Shown here piece after piece: positions 1 through 10,629 of a stretch of 64,000 nt of DNA (position 1 is the stretch's first letter; each line of letters begins with the position of its first letter). Both the position numbers and the translations under genes were made by a program. The notes below the pieces were generated by a model that searched no databases, was not told the origin of the DNA, and saw only the letters and a list, made by a program, of their open reading frames with translations. Source of the DNA: Billgrantia antri. Its GTDB lineage: Bacteria > Pseudomonadota > Gammaproteobacteria > Pseudomonadales > Halomonadaceae. The DNA is taken from assembly GCF_019430905.1 (NCBI RefSeq), contig NZ_JAHYCA010000002.1, positions 124,001 through 188,000 of the forward strand, written 5' to 3'.

Positions 1-251
1 TCCAGGGCCTGCTCGAGCACGCGCACGTTGAATTGCAGGTGCGAGAGTTCGCGGTTGAAGTACAGCGCCGGATCGCTCAGGTCGGCCACGGCATCGGGCT
101 GCGGCTTGGGCTTGATGCCGGCATGGCTCTGGTTGAGGCGTGGAGCGACCGTCTCACTGGCCGTCTCGTCGGTGATGCCGGCGGACACGCCGCCGGACGC
201 TACGAGGTCTGTGGGGTCAAAGGGGCCACCAGGGCCGGGCACGTCTACCAT
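1..251 (-). CDS. ppk1: Polyphosphate kinase, N-terminal fragment (cut by window edge)
   Basis: This is the first 83 codons of a minus-strand gene that runs off the left edge. Ppk1 makes inorganic polyphosphate from the gamma phosphate of ATP. After a low-complexity Gly/Pro/Ala-rich lead of about 55 residues, the translation contains YFNRELSHLQFNVRVLEQAL, which matches the start of the Ppk1 N domain (E. coli has a similar EL-S-L-FN-RVL stretch). The ATG is at 249-251. The neighbour hemB is on the same strand 51 bp upstream of it, the ppk-hemB pairing known from Pseudomonas. The catalytic histidines lie outside the window, so activity cannot be judged. The N-terminal extension before the conserved part is longer than in E. 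coli. Confidence 0.85.
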   Translation of the reverse strand, partial: MVDVPGPGGPFDPTDLVASGGVSAGITDETASETVAPRLNQSHAGIKPKPQPDAVADLSDPALYFNRELSHLQFNVRVLEQAL

Positions 252-302
252 AACGCTCTCTCGTGGCTAAGCGGCAGAGTGCCCAGAGACCGGGTCCCGC
301 CG

Positions 303-1316
<1,014 letters not shown>

Positions 1317-1406
1317 CTACTCCAACTGGGGGCCACATCCGCCTTGAGATCAACTGGCGGCAGTGTGCCTGGAAAGAATGACGATTCGATGACAAGCATT
1401 GTGTCG

Positions 1407-1415
1407 AGTATATCA
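1407..1415 (-). promoter_or_regulatory. Candidate extended -10 promoter for hemB
   Basis: On the minus strand this reads TGATATACT, an extended -10 (TG-N-TATACT), about 105 bp upstream of the hemB start. No good -35 is visible, which is usual for extended -10 promoters. The rest of the 232-bp hemB/elbB divergent gap shows nothing else I can name. Confidence 0.35.
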
Positions 1416-1533
1416 GTGCCGATCGAAGCGAAAAGCCGCGCCTTGTCGCACCCGGCACGACTCTCTAAAGTGTTGGCTTCGGGATTCGAGGCATGGCCCA
1501 TCATTCGAGGCGCCTGACTACAAGGAGAAAGGC

Positions 1534-2196
1534 ATGAGCAAACAAGTGGCGGTCATCCTGTCGGGGTGCGGGGTTCAGGATGGCTCGGAGATCTACGAGA
1601 CCACCCTGACCTTGCTGCGTCTGGATCAACTGGGCATCGGCTATCGCTGCTTTGCGCCGGATATCATGCAGTACCATGTGATCGACCACCGCAACGGCGA
1701 GGCGATCGAGGGCGAGTCGCGCAATGTGCTGCTGGAATCGGCGCGCCTGGCGCGGGGCAACATCGCACCGCTGGAGGAACTCGAGGCCGACGAGTTCGAC
1801 GCCGTGATTCTGCCCGGCGGCTTCGGCGCAGCCAAGAACCTGTCCAACTTCGCCGAAGCGGGCAGCGACATGGAGCCTCTCCCGGCACTGGTCGAGGCCG
1901 TGGCCCCCTTCCACGAGGCGCGCAAGCCGATCGGGCTGATGTGCATTGCGCCGGCGCTGGTGCCAAAGCTGCTGGGCCCGGGCATTGCCGTGACCATCGG
2001 CCACGACCCCGGTGTTTCAGGAGCGATCAGTTCGATGGGCGGCCTGCATCGCAGCTGCGGCGTCGAGGACATCGTAGTGGACTTCGAGAACCGCGTGGTG
2101 ACCACGCCGGCCTACATGCTCGCCACCCGCATCGGCGAGGCCGCCACTGGGATCTTCAAGCTGGTCGAGCGTATCGACGAGCTGATGGACCTGTAA
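1534..2196 (+). CDS. elbB: ElbB-type glyoxalase (DJ-1/PfpI superfamily)
   Basis: A 220-residue class I glutamine-amidotransferase-like protein of the DJ-1/PfpI superfamily. E. coli ElbB has glyoxalase activity and was linked to isoprenoid synthesis by genetics; the physiological substrate is not settled. The N-terminus VAVILSGCGVQDGSEIYE, the VILPGGFGAAKNLSNFA block and the nucleophile-elbow cysteine in GLMCIAPALVPKLLG (near residue 135) are characteristic. I chose the ATG at 1534 because AAGGAGAAAGGC just upstream is a good ribosome-binding site; the frame stays open to 1399. It is monocistronic, between divergent hemB and convergent tatC. Confidence 0.93.
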   Translation: MSKQVAVILSGCGVQDGSEIYETTLTLLRLDQLGIGYRCFAPDIMQYHVIDHRNGEAIEGESRNVLLESARLARGNIAPLEELEADEFDAVILPGGFGAAKNLSNFAEAGSDMEPLPALVEAVAPFHEARKPIGLMCIAPALVPKLLGPGIAVTIGHDPGVSGAISSMGGLHRSCGVEDIVVDFENRVVTTPAYMLATRIGEAATGIFKLVERIDELMDL

Positions 2197-2216
2197 CCAC
2201 CGCACCGTAAAAGCAC

Positions 2217-2250
2217 AGCGCCCCTCGTTCCCGGCGAAACGAGGGGCGCT
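2217..2250. terminator. Bidirectional terminator between elbB and tatC
   Basis: A perfect 13-bp inverted repeat (2217-2229 with 2238-2250, 8-nt loop) lies between two convergent genes. There is no long T tract on either side, so efficiency is uncertain. Confidence 0.7.
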
Positions 2251-2275
2251 TGCGGTTCAAGGCTTGGCTGCTCTG

Positions 2276-3061
2276 TCAGACGTCGTCGCGCTCTTCGACC
2301 GGGGTGGTCGGCTCCGAGCCTTGTCGCTTGCGTCGCACCAGGCGGCCGAACAGGATGCCCACCTCGTAGAGCAGGTACATGGGGATGGCCAGCAGGCTCT
2401 GGGAGATCACATCCGGCGGTGTCAGCAGCATACCGATCACGAAGCAGCCGAGGATGATGTAGGGCCGCTTCTTCGTCAGGCTCTCCACCGTGGTGGCGCC
2501 GGACAGAATCAGCAGGAAGGTGGCGATGGGGATCTCGAAGGCCACGCCGAAGGCGAAGAACATCTTGAGGACGAAGTTCAGGTATTGATTGATGTCGGTC
2601 ATCACCGCCACGTCTTCCGGCCCGGTCTGAGTGAAAAACTGGAACAGCAGCGGGAAGACGACGTAGTAGGCAAAGGCGGCGCCGGTATAGAACAGCCCCA
2701 CGCTGGAAGCCAGCAGCGGCAGGGCCAGAGACTTCTCGTTGTCGTAGAGGCCGGGCGCGACGAAGGCCCACGCCTGGTGTAGCACATAGGGAATGGCGAC
2801 GAATACCGCGGCCACCAGCGTCAGTTTGAAAGGCGCCAGAAAAGGCGAGGCCACTTCGGTGGCAATCATCTGCGAGCCTTCCGGCAGCAGCGCCATGAGC
2901 GGCTGGGCCACGAAGGTATAGATCTCGTTGGCGAAGGGATAGAGCCCCAGGAAGATGACGAGAACCGCCACCACGGCGCGCAGCAGGCGCGAGCGTAGCT
3001 CGACCAGATGCTCGATCAGCGGGGCCTGGCCAAGTTCCTGCTTGTTGTCGGAGTCGCTCAT
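2276..3061 (-). CDS. tatC: Twin-arginine translocase subunit TatC
   Basis: A 261-residue inner-membrane protein and the receptor for twin-arginine signal peptides, which exports folded proteins. It starts with the typical LIEHLVELRSRLLRAV motif on the cytoplasmic side before the first membrane helix, and six hydrophobic segments follow. The conserved segments ASPFLAPFKL and FGVAFEIPI are present. Its ATG overlaps the tatB stop (ATGA), so the two are translationally coupled. It is the last gene of the ubiE-ubiJ-ubiB-hisE-tatABC run. Confidence 0.98.
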   Translation of the reverse strand: MSDSDNKQELGQAPLIEHLVELRSRLLRAVVAVLVIFLGLYPFANEIYTFVAQPLMALLPEGSQMIATEVASPFLAPFKLTLVAAVFVAIPYVLHQAWAFVAPGLYDNEKSLALPLLASSVGLFYTGAAFAYYVVFPLLFQFFTQTGPEDVAVMTDINQYLNFVLKMFFAFGVAFEIPIATFLLILSGATTVESLTKKRPYIILGCFVIGMLLTPPDVISQSLLAIPMYLLYEVGILFGRLVRRKRQGSEPTTPVEERDDV

Positions 3062-3492
3062 CGGGAAGCGGCACCCTTGTCGTCTTGGTCTTGGGGGGAG
3101 TCGGGTTCAGCGGTATCGCGGGCGTCGGCAAGAGCGTCGTCCAGGCGCGCCGCAGCCGGCTTGGGAGGCTCCTGCGCTTCATCCTGCCCCGGCACGGATT
3201 GAGCATCAGGTGACACTGTCGAAGACGATGGCGTTTCGGCGATGCTCTCGACGTCGCGCTTGGCCTTGTTCAGGCTCTCATCGAGCTTGGTCTGCTGCTC
3301 CTTGAGCTTCTGACGCAGCTCCTCCGCTTCGAGCTGCGAGTTGATCTCCCGCTGCATGCTCGACACGGTGCGCTTGATCTTGCCGACCCACAGTCCCACG
3401 GTGCGAGCCGCCTTGGGCAAGCGCTCCGGGCCGAGCACCAGCAACCCCACGATCCCGATGATCAGGAGTTCGAGAAAGCCGATATCGAACAT
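3058..3492 (-). CDS. tatB: Twin-arginine translocase subunit TatB
   Basis: A 144-residue protein with one N-terminal membrane helix (MFDIGFLELLIIGIVGLLVL), the conserved GPERLPKAARTVG hinge and an amphipathic helix rich in Lys and Glu, followed by a disordered acidic/proline tail. TatB forms the substrate-receptor complex with TatC. The Glu in the transmembrane segment (residue 8) distinguishes it from TatA. It lies 6 bp after tatA and overlaps tatC by 4 bp. Confidence 0.97.
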   Translation of the reverse strand: MFDIGFLELLIIGIVGLLVLGPERLPKAARTVGLWVGKIKRTVSSMQREINSQLEAEELRQKLKEQQTKLDESLNKAKRDVESIAETPSSSTVSPDAQSVPGQDEAQEPPKPAAARLDDALADARDTAEPDSPQDQDDKGAASR

Positions 3493-3498
3493 GGAAGT

Positions 3499-3768
3499 TT
3501 ACTTGCGCTCTTCCCGGTCCTCGACCTCGTTCGCCGTCTTCTTCTCCTCGGCTCGAACGTCGTAGGTGTTGGGCTGCTCCTCGTGGGTCACCTTGGCCTG
3601 CGTCTTACTGTCCTTGCCTTCCTTGTCTTCCTCGTTGACGGCCTGCTTGAAGCCCTTGACCGCGCCACCCAGGTCGGAGCCGACGTTGCGCAGCTTCTTG
3701 GTGCCGAAGATCAGGATGATGATGCCGAGAACGATCAGCAGTTGCCAGATACTGATGCCACCTAACAT
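3499..3768 (-). CDS. tatA: Twin-arginine translocase subunit TatA
   Basis: An 89-residue pore-forming Tat subunit. It has a short N-terminal transmembrane helix (about residues 5-21), the invariant [21 protein letters not shown] hinge and amphipathic helix, and a charged hydrophilic tail of about 45 residues. TatA oligomerises around TatBC to form the translocation path. It is the first tat gene and follows hisE by 47 bp. Confidence 0.97.
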   Translation of the reverse strand: MLGGISIWQLLIVLGIIILIFGTKKLRNVGSDLGGAVKGFKQAVNEEDKEGKDSKTQAKVTHEEQPNTYDVRAEEKKTANEVEDREERK

Positions 3769-3815
3769 GTAGCGTTACCTCTGAGTCGGGTTTCCGGCGG
3801 ATCCGGAAGCCAATT

Positions 3816-4151
3816 TCACTTTGACCTTGCGGCCTTCTCTTCGTGCCCGGAGATTCCGAAACGGCGGGCCAACTCGTCTAGCACGTCCCGGTGGTCGAGT
3901 CCGAGATGCGACAGCATCACCAGGCTATGAAACCACAGGTCGGCGGTTTCGGCGACCACTGCCTTGCGCTCGGCGTCGCCGCCGGTTTCGGCGTCCTTGG
4001 CCGCCAGCAGGGTTTCCGTTGCTTCCTCGCCGACTTTCTCGAGTATCTTGTTGAGCCCCTTGTCATGCAAGGCGGCCACGTAGGACTCGGCGGGGTCGGC
4101 GCTGCGGCGCTGGCGGAGTACGTCGAAGAGTTCATCGAGAATATCATGCAT
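3816..4151 (-). CDS. hisE: Phosphoribosyl-ATP pyrophosphatase
   Basis: A 111-residue MazG-fold enzyme that hydrolyses phosphoribosyl-ATP to phosphoribosyl-AMP, the second step of histidine synthesis. The motif [15 protein letters not shown] supplies the metal-binding glutamates, and [13 protein letters not shown] gives the second acidic helix. I chose the ATG at 4149-4151 because GGAG sits 7-8 nt upstream and the protein then starts like its relatives. A GTG at 4184, overlapping the ubiB stop (GTGA), would add 11 residues and cannot be excluded. In Pseudomonas hisI lies directly before hisE; here ubiB abuts hisE and hisI is absent. Confidence 0.95.
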   Translation of the reverse strand: MHDILDELFDVLRQRRSADPAESYVAALHDKGLNKILEKVGEEATETLLAAKDAETGGDAERKAVVAETADLWFHSLVMLSHLGLDHRDVLDELARRFGISGHEEKAARSK

Positions 4152-4180
4152 GCGGCGGCTCCGGTTGAGGTGGATCAAGT

Positions 4181-5806
4181 TCACTGCCAGGCCAGCAGTA
4201 CCAGGCCCAGCCCGGCCAGCAGCAGTACCGGCCAGGGCTGGCTCGCGGCCCAGTCGGTCAGCGGTTGCCAGGCCAACGCCACACCGGCCAGCAGCAGCCC
4301 CAGGCGCAGGCGGCGTCCACTGCGCCGGCTTTCGCCCAGCTGCTGCTGGATGCCACCGAGTGCCTGAGCCTGACGGCGGCGCTGGCGATGCTCATGCTCG
4401 ATGCGGCTGAGCGCCTGATGGGCCACGGAAGGCAGCTCGGGCAGTTGACGCGACAGCTCCGGCGCCTGGCGCTTGAGCGACTCCCACAGACCCACCGCAC
4501 CGGCGCGCTCATGCATCCAGCGCTCCAGATAGGGCTTGGCGGTGCTCCACAGATCGAGGTCGGGGTAGAGCTGGCGTCCCAGGCCCTCGATGTTGAGCAG
4601 GGTCTTCTGCAGCAGCACCAACTGCGGCTGCACCTCCATGTTGAAGCGTCGTGCGGTCTGGAACAGGCCCAGCAGCACCTGACCGAAGGAGATGTCCTTG
4701 AGCGGCTTCTCCAGAATCGGTTCGCACACCGTGCGAATGGCAGCAGCAAACTCGTTGGCACGGGTGTCTTCGCCGACCCAACCCGACTCGATATGCAGCG
4801 CGGCGACTTCGTAGTAGTCCTGACGGAAGAAGGCGAGCAGATTGCGTGCCAGGTAGTCCTGGTCCTCGCGTGTCAGGCTGCCGACGATGCCGCAGTCGAT
4901 GGCGATGTACTGGGGATCGTGAGGGTGTTCGCGGGCGACGAAGATATTGCCCGGATGCATGTCGGCGTGGAAGAAGTTGTCGCGGAACACCTGGGTGAAG
5001 AAAATCTCCACGCCGCGTTCGGCAAGGCGCTTGAGGTCGGTACCCTGGGCACGCAGCGCGGCGATGTCGGCTACCGGGATGCCATGGATTCGCTCCTGCA
5101 CCATGACCCGGCGGCGGGTGTGTGACCAATGCACCGTGGGCACGTGGAGCAGCGGCGAATCCTTGAAGTTACGCTTGAGCTGCGAGGTGTTGGCGGCTTC
5201 CTTGTGCAGGTCGAGCTCGTCGAAAAGGGTGGCTTCGTAGTCGCGCACCACTTCCACCGGGCGCAGCCGGCGCGCCTCGGGCAGCAGGGTCAGCAGACCG
5301 GCCACCCGGTACATCAGTGCCATGTCCTGACGCATCACCCGGTCGATGGCGGGGCGGATGATCTTGACCACAACGTCTTCACCGCTATGCAGGCGAGCGG
5401 CATGCACCTGGGCGATGGAGGCCGATGCCAGCGACTCCGGCTCGAAATGGGCAAAGGCGACGTCGAGAGGCATGCGCAGCTCGGCCTCGACCAGCGCCTT
5501 CGCTTCTTCGCCGGGAAAAGGCGGTACCTGATCTTGCAGGCGTCTGAGCTCATCGGCGACCTCCTCGGGCAGCAGGTCGCGGCGGGTGGAGAGTAACTGG
5601 CCGAACTTGACGAAGATCGGGCCCAGCGACTCCAGCGCCAGGCGCAGGCGCTCGCCGCCCGTCCGTCGACCCACCGGCACCAGGCGCAGCGGCGAGAGCA
5701 GGAAGGCCAGGCGCAGCCACCAGGGCAGCCGTTGAAGCGGTAGCAGGGTATCGAGGCGGTAGCGGGTGATCACCCAGATGATGCGCAGCAGGCGGAGCCC
5801 CATCAT
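4181..5806 (-). CDS. ubiB: UbiB, ABC1/ADCK-family ubiquinone biosynthesis protein
   Basis: A 541-residue atypical protein kinase-like ATPase needed for aerobic ubiquinone synthesis. The family-defining KxGQ motif is at residues 67-70 (KFGQ) in a conserved segment that continues [10 protein letters not shown]. The remnant catalytic block [10 protein letters not shown] and the following IDCGIVG are present. Two hydrophobic helices at the extreme C-terminus anchor it to the inner membrane. The start overlaps the ubiJ stop (ATGA). An ATG-ATG pair offers two adjacent starts. Confidence 0.97.
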   Translation of the reverse strand: MMGLRLLRIIWVITRYRLDTLLPLQRLPWWLRLAFLLSPLRLVPVGRRTGGERLRLALESLGPIFVKFGQLLSTRRDLLPEEVADELRRLQDQVPPFPGEEAKALVEAELRMPLDVAFAHFEPESLASASIAQVHAARLHSGEDVVVKIIRPAIDRVMRQDMALMYRVAGLLTLLPEARRLRPVEVVRDYEATLFDELDLHKEAANTSQLKRNFKDSPLLHVPTVHWSHTRRRVMVQERIHGIPVADIAALRAQGTDLKRLAERGVEIFFTQVFRDNFFHADMHPGNIFVAREHPHDPQYIAIDCGIVGSLTREDQDYLARNLLAFFRQDYYEVAALHIESGWVGEDTRANEFAAAIRTVCEPILEKPLKDISFGQVLLGLFQTARRFNMEVQPQLVLLQKTLLNIEGLGRQLYPDLDLWSTAKPYLERWMHERAGAVGLWESLKRQAPELSRQLPELPSVAHQALSRIEHEHRQRRRQAQALGGIQQQLGESRRSGRRLRLGLLLAGVALAWQPLTDWAASQPWPVLLLAGLGLVLLAWQ

Positions 5807-6441
5807 GACGCGGCCTCGCGTTCCAATCGGCGGCGCAGCCTGGCCAGGCGGGCCTCGAGGCGGTCAGTGGCTATCTCCAGCTCGGTGAGATGGTCGCGCA
5901 GGTTCTCCAGTTGCCGGCGTCCGGGAAGCAAGCGCGCCTCCTCGAACACATACTCGGCGATGTCGGCGCGCATCTCCTCCTGGGCACGCAGGCCCCAGCG
6001 GGCCAGGCTGCGCAGCCCTTCGGCGAGACTGTGGGCGGGTACGTCGCCCAGCCAGCGGGCCAGCTCCGCTTCCCAGTCGATATCGAGGTCGAGAAACAGG
6101 TCGCGCACCTCCTCGAGCAGGTGCACGCGGCCGCGCACGGCCAGGCGCCCACGAAACATCAGTCGCTCCATCGATTCGCCGCCGAGCAGCTCGCCCAGCG
6201 CTTCGGTATCGAGCTCGACGACGGTATCGGCAGCGCTCTCGTCGGGCTCGTCCTGGCGCATCAGGTCGACACCGTGCGGGTGGAAGCTCAGCAGCAGCGT
6301 CAGGGCAGGGCGCTCCAGTCGCAGCAGCAGCCGGCTGCCTGACAGCCGGGCCAGACGTGAGGGCGCAGCCAGGTCTCGTGCGAGCAGGGCATTGAGCGTG
6401 CGTTCGATGCCGGCCAGCAGCAGGGGCGGGGTCAGCGACAT
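5803..6441 (-). CDS. ubiJ: UbiJ, SCP2-domain ubiquinone biosynthesis accessory protein
   Basis: A 212-residue protein with an N-terminal sterol-carrier-protein-2-like domain (about residues 10-110, including [11 protein letters not shown]) and a C-terminal coiled coil rich in Leu, Glu and Arg (about 170-210). In E. coli UbiJ with UbiK forms the lipid-binding accessory factor of the ubiquinone metabolon. Location between ubiE and ubiB is the usual one. The sequence is much less conserved than its neighbours, so identification relies on both fold signature and position. Confidence 0.92.
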   Translation of the reverse strand: MSLTPPLLLAGIERTLNALLARDLAAPSRLARLSGSRLLLRLERPALTLLLSFHPHGVDLMRQDEPDESAADTVVELDTEALGELLGGESMERLMFRGRLAVRGRVHLLEEVRDLFLDLDIDWEAELARWLGDVPAHSLAEGLRSLARWGLRAQEEMRADIAEYVFEEARLLPGRRQLENLRDHLTELEIATDRLEARLARLRRRLEREAAS

Positions 6442-6448
6442 TACGACC

Positions 6449-7216
6449 TCAGAGCTTGATGCCGCGATGCAGGGCGACGATGCCCCCGGTGAGATTGGTG
6501 TATTCGACCCGCTCCAGCCCCGCTGTCTCCATCATTGCCTTGAGCGTCTCCTGGTCGGGATGCATGCGTATCGACTCGGCCAGGTAACGGTAGCTGTCGG
6601 CGTCGCCAGCTACCATCTGACCCATCACGGGCAGCAGACGGAAGGAGTACTCGTCGTAGGCGCGGGTCAGCACGGGGTTGTTCGGCTTGGAGAATTCCAG
6701 CACCAGCAGGCGACCGCCGGGCTTGAGCACTCGCGTCATTGAGCGCAGCGCGGCGTCCTTGTCGGTGACGTTGCGCAGGCCGAAGGCGATGGTGATGCAG
6801 TCGAAGCTGTTATCGGGGAAGGGCAGGCACTCGGCATTGGCCTGCACGTATTCGACGTTGCCACCGACGCCGTTGTCGAGCAGCTTGTCGCGGCCGACCC
6901 GCAGCATCGATTCATTGATGTCGGCCAGTACCACTCGACCGCGAGGCCCGACCAGACGCGAGAACTTGAGCGTCAAATCCCCGGTGCCACCGGCAATGTC
7001 GAGCACGCTGTGGCCGGGGCGCACACCGGCGCGCTCGATCGTGAGCCGTTTCCACAGCCGGTGGATGCCCAGTGACATGAGGTCGTTCATGACGTCGTAA
7101 CGTGCCGCCACGGAGTGGAAGACGTCGGCCACGCGTGAGGCCTTTTCCGCTATCGGCACCTCCTGGTAGCCGAAATGGGTGGTGCGCTGCTCCCCTGGGG
7201 TGGAGTGAGGGCTCAT
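6449..7216 (-). CDS. ubiE: Ubiquinone/menaquinone C-methyltransferase UbiE
   Basis: A 255-residue class I SAM-dependent methyltransferase that methylates C2 of demethoxy-ubiquinol (and demethylmenaquinol where present). The SAM-binding glycine loop [10 protein letters not shown] is at residues 72-81, and the family signatures [18 protein letters not shown] and [13 protein letters not shown] are present. I take the ATG at 7214-7216; the frame remains open far upstream through the next gene's antisense strand, but that extension has no family similarity. It leads the ubiE-ubiJ-ubiB-hisE-tatABC series. Confidence 0.97.
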   Translation of the reverse strand: MSPHSTPGEQRTTHFGYQEVPIAEKASRVADVFHSVAARYDVMNDLMSLGIHRLWKRLTIERAGVRPGHSVLDIAGGTGDLTLKFSRLVGPRGRVVLADINESMLRVGRDKLLDNGVGGNVEYVQANAECLPFPDNSFDCITIAFGLRNVTDKDAALRSMTRVLKPGGRLLVLEFSKPNNPVLTRAYDEYSFRLLPVMGQMVAGDADSYRYLAESIRMHPDQETLKAMMETAGLERVEYTNLTGGIVALHRGIKL

Positions 7217-7314
7217 GCGAAAGGGCTCCCGAATCGCTGCGGAAAGGTGAGGCGGGCCTCGTTCAGGGCCACATTGTAGCCTTCGGCAACGGTGCTTGTC
7301 TTGACGCCCGTCTC

Positions 7315-7698
7315 CTACAGCTGCTTGATTTCGATGCCCAACGGCTCGCGGCTGGCGCCGGCCTTCTCCAGTCGCGCGAGATAGTCGGCCCAGTAGGCCT
7401 CGCGGTTCTGGATCAGCTCGTGAAGGTAGTCCCAGCTGTAGATGCCGCTGTCGTGGCCGTCGTCGAAGACAAGTTTGACGGCATAGCGGCCCACCGGCTC
7501 GATGTTCTTCAGGCCGACGTCCTTCTTGCCCACCTGCAGCACGGCCTGGCTGGGATGGTGGCCGCGCACCTCGGCGGAGGGGGAGTAGACCCGCAGGTAC
7601 TCCACCGCCAGGCGATGGCTCTCGCCGTCGGGGTAGCTGAGCTCCAGCTCGCGGGCCTTCTTGTGGTAGTGGATCTTGCTGGGGATGGGGGCGGTCAT
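7315..7698 (-). CDS. DUF971-domain protein
   Basis: A 127-residue cytoplasmic protein consisting of a single DUF971 domain, the fold also found at the N-terminus of gamma-butyrobetaine hydroxylase. [20 protein letters not shown] and [12 protein letters not shown] are typical. Stand-alone members are found beside hslVU in Pseudomonas and related bacteria, and some are linked to iron-sulfur cluster work, but its biochemical role is not established. The ATG at 7696-7698 follows GGAG with 6-nt spacing; an upstream in-frame ATG has no such signal. It lies between hslU and ubiE on the same strand. Confidence 0.88.
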   Translation of the reverse strand: MTAPIPSKIHYHKKARELELSYPDGESHRLAVEYLRVYSPSAEVRGHHPSQAVLQVGKKDVGLKNIEPVGRYAVKLVFDDGHDSGIYSWDYLHELIQNREAYWADYLARLEKAGASREPLGIEIKQL

Positions 7699-7742
7699 GC
7701 AGGACTCCGCTTGCATTGGTGAAGCGCAGCTGGCCGGCGACA

Positions 7743-7820
7743 GGCACCCGGGGTGCCGTACCATCGCGGAGGGGCTGTGAACCCATCCTTGGGCGCTACA
7801 TTCGCCATCCCTGGCGAATG
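7743..7820. repeat. Two adjacent intergenic palindromes (REP-like)
   Basis: The 192-bp gap between hslU and the DUF971 gene carries two inverted repeats: GGCACC-CGG-GGTGCC at 7743-7757 and CATTCGCCA-TCCC-TGGCGAATG at 7799-7820 (9-bp stem). Neither is followed by a T tract. The second has the look of a dispersed palindromic element, but only one copy was seen in this window. Confidence 0.45.
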
Positions 7821-7890
7821 AGCTCCGCTTCGACCTGTCCCCGGCGCTGCACTCATGTAGGCCTTTGCTGCCGCGAGGTGCAGCCCACGA

Positions 7891-9213
7891 TTAAAGAATA
7901 TACCGCGACAGATCCTCGTCCATCGCCAGCTCGCCGAGCTGGGAGTCGACGTAGGCGGCGTCGATTGCCAGCGGGCTGCCGAGGTCGGCGCCCTTGAACG
8001 AGGCCTCTTCCAGCAGTCGCTCCATTACCGTATGCAGGCGCCGTGCGCCGATATTCTCGGTGCCTTCGTTGACCTTCCAGGCGATCTCGGCGATGCGCTC
8101 GATACCGTCCTCGGTGAAGTCGATGTCGAGCCCCTCGGTGGCCAGCAGCGCCTTGTACTGCTTGGTCAGCGCGGCGGAGGGCTCGGTGAGGATGCGCTTG
8201 AAGTCCTCCGGGGTCAGCGCTTCGAGCTCGACCCGGATCGGCAGGCGGCCCTGCAGTTCGGGGATCAGGTCGGAGGGGCGTGACAGGTGGAAAGCACCGG
8301 AGGCGATGAACAGGATGTGGTCGGTCTTGACCATGCCGTACTTGGTCGAGACGGTCGAGCCCTCGATCAGCGGCAGCAGGTCACGCTGCACGCCCTCGCG
8401 GGAAACCTCGCCACCGCTGGACTGGCCGCCGCCCTTGGCCACCTTGTCGATCTCGTCGAGGAAGACGATACCGTTCTGCTCCACCGCGTCGATGGCGCGA
8501 TGCTTGATCTCCTCTTCGTTGACCAGCTTGGCGGCCTCTTCGTCACGCAGCAGGGCGAAGGCATCCTTGACCTTGACCCGGCGGGTCTCGGTCTTCTGGC
8601 GGCCCATGTTGGAGAACAGGCTCTGCAGCTGGCTGGTCATCTCCTCCATGCCTGGCGGCGTCATGATATCGATGCCCGGCCCCTGGGGGGTGATCTCGAT
8701 GTCGATTTCCTTGTCGTCGAGATCGCCCTCGCGCAGTTTCTTGCGGAAGGTCTGGCGCGTCGAGCTGTCGGCGCGAGGGCTGTCCTCCTGGCCGCGGGGC
8801 GGCGGCAGCAGGGCGTCGAGGATGCGATCCTCGGCGGCATCCTCGGCGCGATGGCGCACTTCGTCCTTGGCCTGTTCGCGCACCAGCTTGATCGCGGCCT
8901 CGGTGAGATCGCGGATGATCGATTCGACGTCGCGGCCGACATAGCCCACCTCGGTGAACTTGGTCGCCTCGACCTTGATGAAGGGCGCACGGGCAAGCTT
9001 GGCCAGGCGCCGGGCAATCTCGGTCTTGCCCACCCCGGTGGGGCCGATCATGAGGATGTTCTTGGGCGTGACCTCGGGACGCAGGTCATCGTCGAGCTGC
9101 ATGCGCCGCCAGCGATTGCGCAGGGCGATGGCGACGGCACGCTTGGCATCCTGCTGGCCGACGATGAACTGATCCAGGGCGTGGACGATCTCGCGGGGGG
9201 TCATCTGGGACAT
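7891..9213 (-). CDS. hslU: HslU, ATPase subunit of the HslVU protease
   Basis: A 440-residue AAA+ unfoldase that feeds substrates to HslV. Walker A is GPTGVGKT at residues 57-64 and Walker B is in GIVFLDEID. The pore-loop GYVGRDVES and the C-terminal sensor-2 region [18 protein letters not shown] are intact, and the protein ends LSRYIL, the conserved tail that docks into HslV. Length matches E. coli (443). It lies 11 bp after hslV, an operon arrangement. Confidence 0.98.
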   Translation of the reverse strand: MSQMTPREIVHALDQFIVGQQDAKRAVAIALRNRWRRMQLDDDLRPEVTPKNILMIGPTGVGKTEIARRLAKLARAPFIKVEATKFTEVGYVGRDVESIIRDLTEAAIKLVREQAKDEVRHRAEDAAEDRILDALLPPPRGQEDSPRADSSTRQTFRKKLREGDLDDKEIDIEITPQGPGIDIMTPPGMEEMTSQLQSLFSNMGRQKTETRRVKVKDAFALLRDEEAAKLVNEEEIKHRAIDAVEQNGIVFLDEIDKVAKGGGQSSGGEVSREGVQRDLLPLIEGSTVSTKYGMVKTDHILFIASGAFHLSRPSDLIPELQGRLPIRVELEALTPEDFKRILTEPSAALTKQYKALLATEGLDIDFTEDGIERIAEIAWKVNEGTENIGARRLHTVMERLLEEASFKGADLGSPLAIDAAYVDSQLGELAMDEDLSRYIL

Positions 9214-9224
9214 GAGGGCGGCCT

Positions 9225-9743
9225 TCAGAGCGTTTCGAGGGTGACGTGATGGTTGGTGAACACGCAGATGTCACCGGCGATCTCGAGCGATTTCTCGGTA
9301 ATTTCCTGGGCCGAGAGGTCGGTGTTTTCCAGCAGTGCACGCGCCGCGGCCAGGGCGAAGTTGCCGCCCGAGCCGATGGCGATGATGCCGCGCTCCGGCT
9401 CCACCACGTCACCATTGCCGGTGATGATCAAAGAGGCGTTCTTGTCGGCCACGGCGAGCAGCGCCTCGAGCCGGCGCAGGGCGCGATCGGTGCGCCAGTC
9501 CTTGGCCAGCTCCACGGCCGCCTTGACCAGGTTGCCCTGGTACTTCTCCAACTGCGCCTCGAAGCGCTCGAACAAAGTGAAGGCATCGGCGGTGCCGCCG
9601 GCGAAACCCGCCAGTACCTGGCCGCGATAGAGGCGACGCACCTTGCTGGCGTTGCCCTTCATCACGGTGTTGCCCAGCGATACCTGGCCGTCGCCGGCCA
9701 GGGCCACCTGGTCACCGCGGCGCACGGAAACGATCGTGGTCAT
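9225..9743 (-). CDS. hslV: HslV, peptidase subunit of the HslVU protease
   Basis: A 172-residue proteasome-beta-type peptidase. The mature enzyme starts at Thr2 ([10 protein letters not shown]), the catalytic nucleophile after Met removal. [16 protein letters not shown] and the central [13 protein letters not shown] segment follow the family closely. I chose the ATG at 9741-9743 so that the catalytic threonine is N-terminal; longer in-frame extensions would bury it. Directly upstream of hslU. Confidence 0.98.
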   Translation of the reverse strand: MTTIVSVRRGDQVALAGDGQVSLGNTVMKGNASKVRRLYRGQVLAGFAGGTADAFTLFERFEAQLEKYQGNLVKAAVELAKDWRTDRALRRLEALLAVADKNASLIITGNGDVVEPERGIIAIGSGGNFALAAARALLENTDLSAQEITEKSLEIAGDICVFTNHHVTLETL

Positions 9744-9787
9744 GGAGAGTAACTCCGTAACGGGGAGCCGGGGCTCCCGGTGACTTT

Positions 9788-9811
9788 CGGTCCCCGGCTG
9801 GCCGGGGACCG
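9788..9811 (-). terminator. Hairpin between the SPOR gene and hslV
   Basis: A perfect 10-bp stem (9788-9797 with 9802-9811) with loop CTGG lies in the 157-bp gap upstream of hslV. It may end the argS-SPOR transcript. A second GGGAGCC/GGCTCCC repeat is adjacent (about 9764-9780). No clear T run on the minus strand. Confidence 0.5.
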
Positions 9812-9900
9812 TGAAAGAGCATCCAGGGTAGGTGCGGGCGGCTGGGGGGGAATTCAAGCGCCATCGGCTATGTGGTCCTGTTGCCCGCCGCCAGTTCGGC

Positions 9901-10626
9901 TCAGTTGGTGGCGCGGTGGCGCAGCGGGGTTATGCCCTGGGTCACCATCAGATCCTCGGCGCGGTTGAGCTCACGGGTATCGTCATAGGGGCCGACCATG
10001 ACCCGGTGCCAGGTCTCGCCGTCGGCGGCCTGTACCTGGCTGACCTGGGCCATCAGGCTCAGGTTGCGCAGGCGCTGGCGCAACTGCTCGGCGTCCTCGG
10101 GCTGGCGGAACGATGCCGCCTGCAGCATGTAGCGCGTGCCCGCCGGTGCCGCCGCCTCGCTGGCCGGTGTGGCATTTACTTCCTCACGCAAGTTGGCGGC
10201 AATCACCTGCGCGATGGGGTCGTCGGTGGACGCCTGCTCGGCAGCGGCGTCGTTGTCATCGGCTGGCGGTGGCTCGACCGCCAGCTCCGGCGGCGAGGCA
10301 GTCGAGGCGACGTCTTTGGGGGCCACGACTTCCTCAGGCAGCAGGGTATAGAACTCGAAGGTGGGCATGGGAGGGTCGCGCGGCTCGACGGTCGGCGTGG
10401 GTTCGCTCACTTCGGTTGGCGTGCGCGGGATCAGCTTGGCCAAGGGCGAGTCGCTGCCCGCCTGCCAAGGCGCGGTGCCGTGCTGATGTTGAGCCAGCAG
10501 AAAGCCTGCGATGACGCCACCCAGGCCCCATAGCCAACCGGGCAGGCGGAAGCCTTGGCGCCGGGCAGGAGCGCGCTTGCGGCTGGTAGTGGCGCCACGC
10601 TTGCTGGGCGTACGACGGGCGGCCAT
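9901..10626 (-). CDS. SPOR-domain inner-membrane protein (FtsN-like)
   Basis: A 241-residue bitopic protein. A basic N-terminus ([20 protein letters not shown]) precedes one membrane helix at about 27-47, then a Pro/Ala/Glu-rich periplasmic linker, then a C-terminal SPOR domain (about 165-238, [20 protein letters not shown] to [10 protein letters not shown]). SPOR domains bind septal peptidoglycan lacking stem peptides. The gene sits between argS and hslV, as in Pseudomonas, where the product is annotated FtsN-like. Whether it is the true FtsN cannot be told here. Confidence 0.87.
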   Translation of the reverse strand: MAARRTPSKRGATTSRKRAPARRQGFRLPGWLWGLGGVIAGFLLAQHQHGTAPWQAGSDSPLAKLIPRTPTEVSEPTPTVEPRDPPMPTFEFYTLLPEEVVAPKDVASTASPPELAVEPPPADDNDAAAEQASTDDPIAQVIAANLREEVNATPASEAAAPAGTRYMLQAASFRQPEDAEQLRQRLRNLSLMAQVSQVQAADGETWHRVMVGPYDDTRELNRAEDLMVTQGITPLRHRATN

Positions 10627-10629
10627 GGA

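Noticed and set aside
7217-7786. N-terminal extension of UbiE reading through the upstream gene
   Set aside because: The extension is opened by GC-rich sequence, overlaps the DUF971 gene in another frame and has no similarity to UbiE; the ATG at 7216 gives the normal length.
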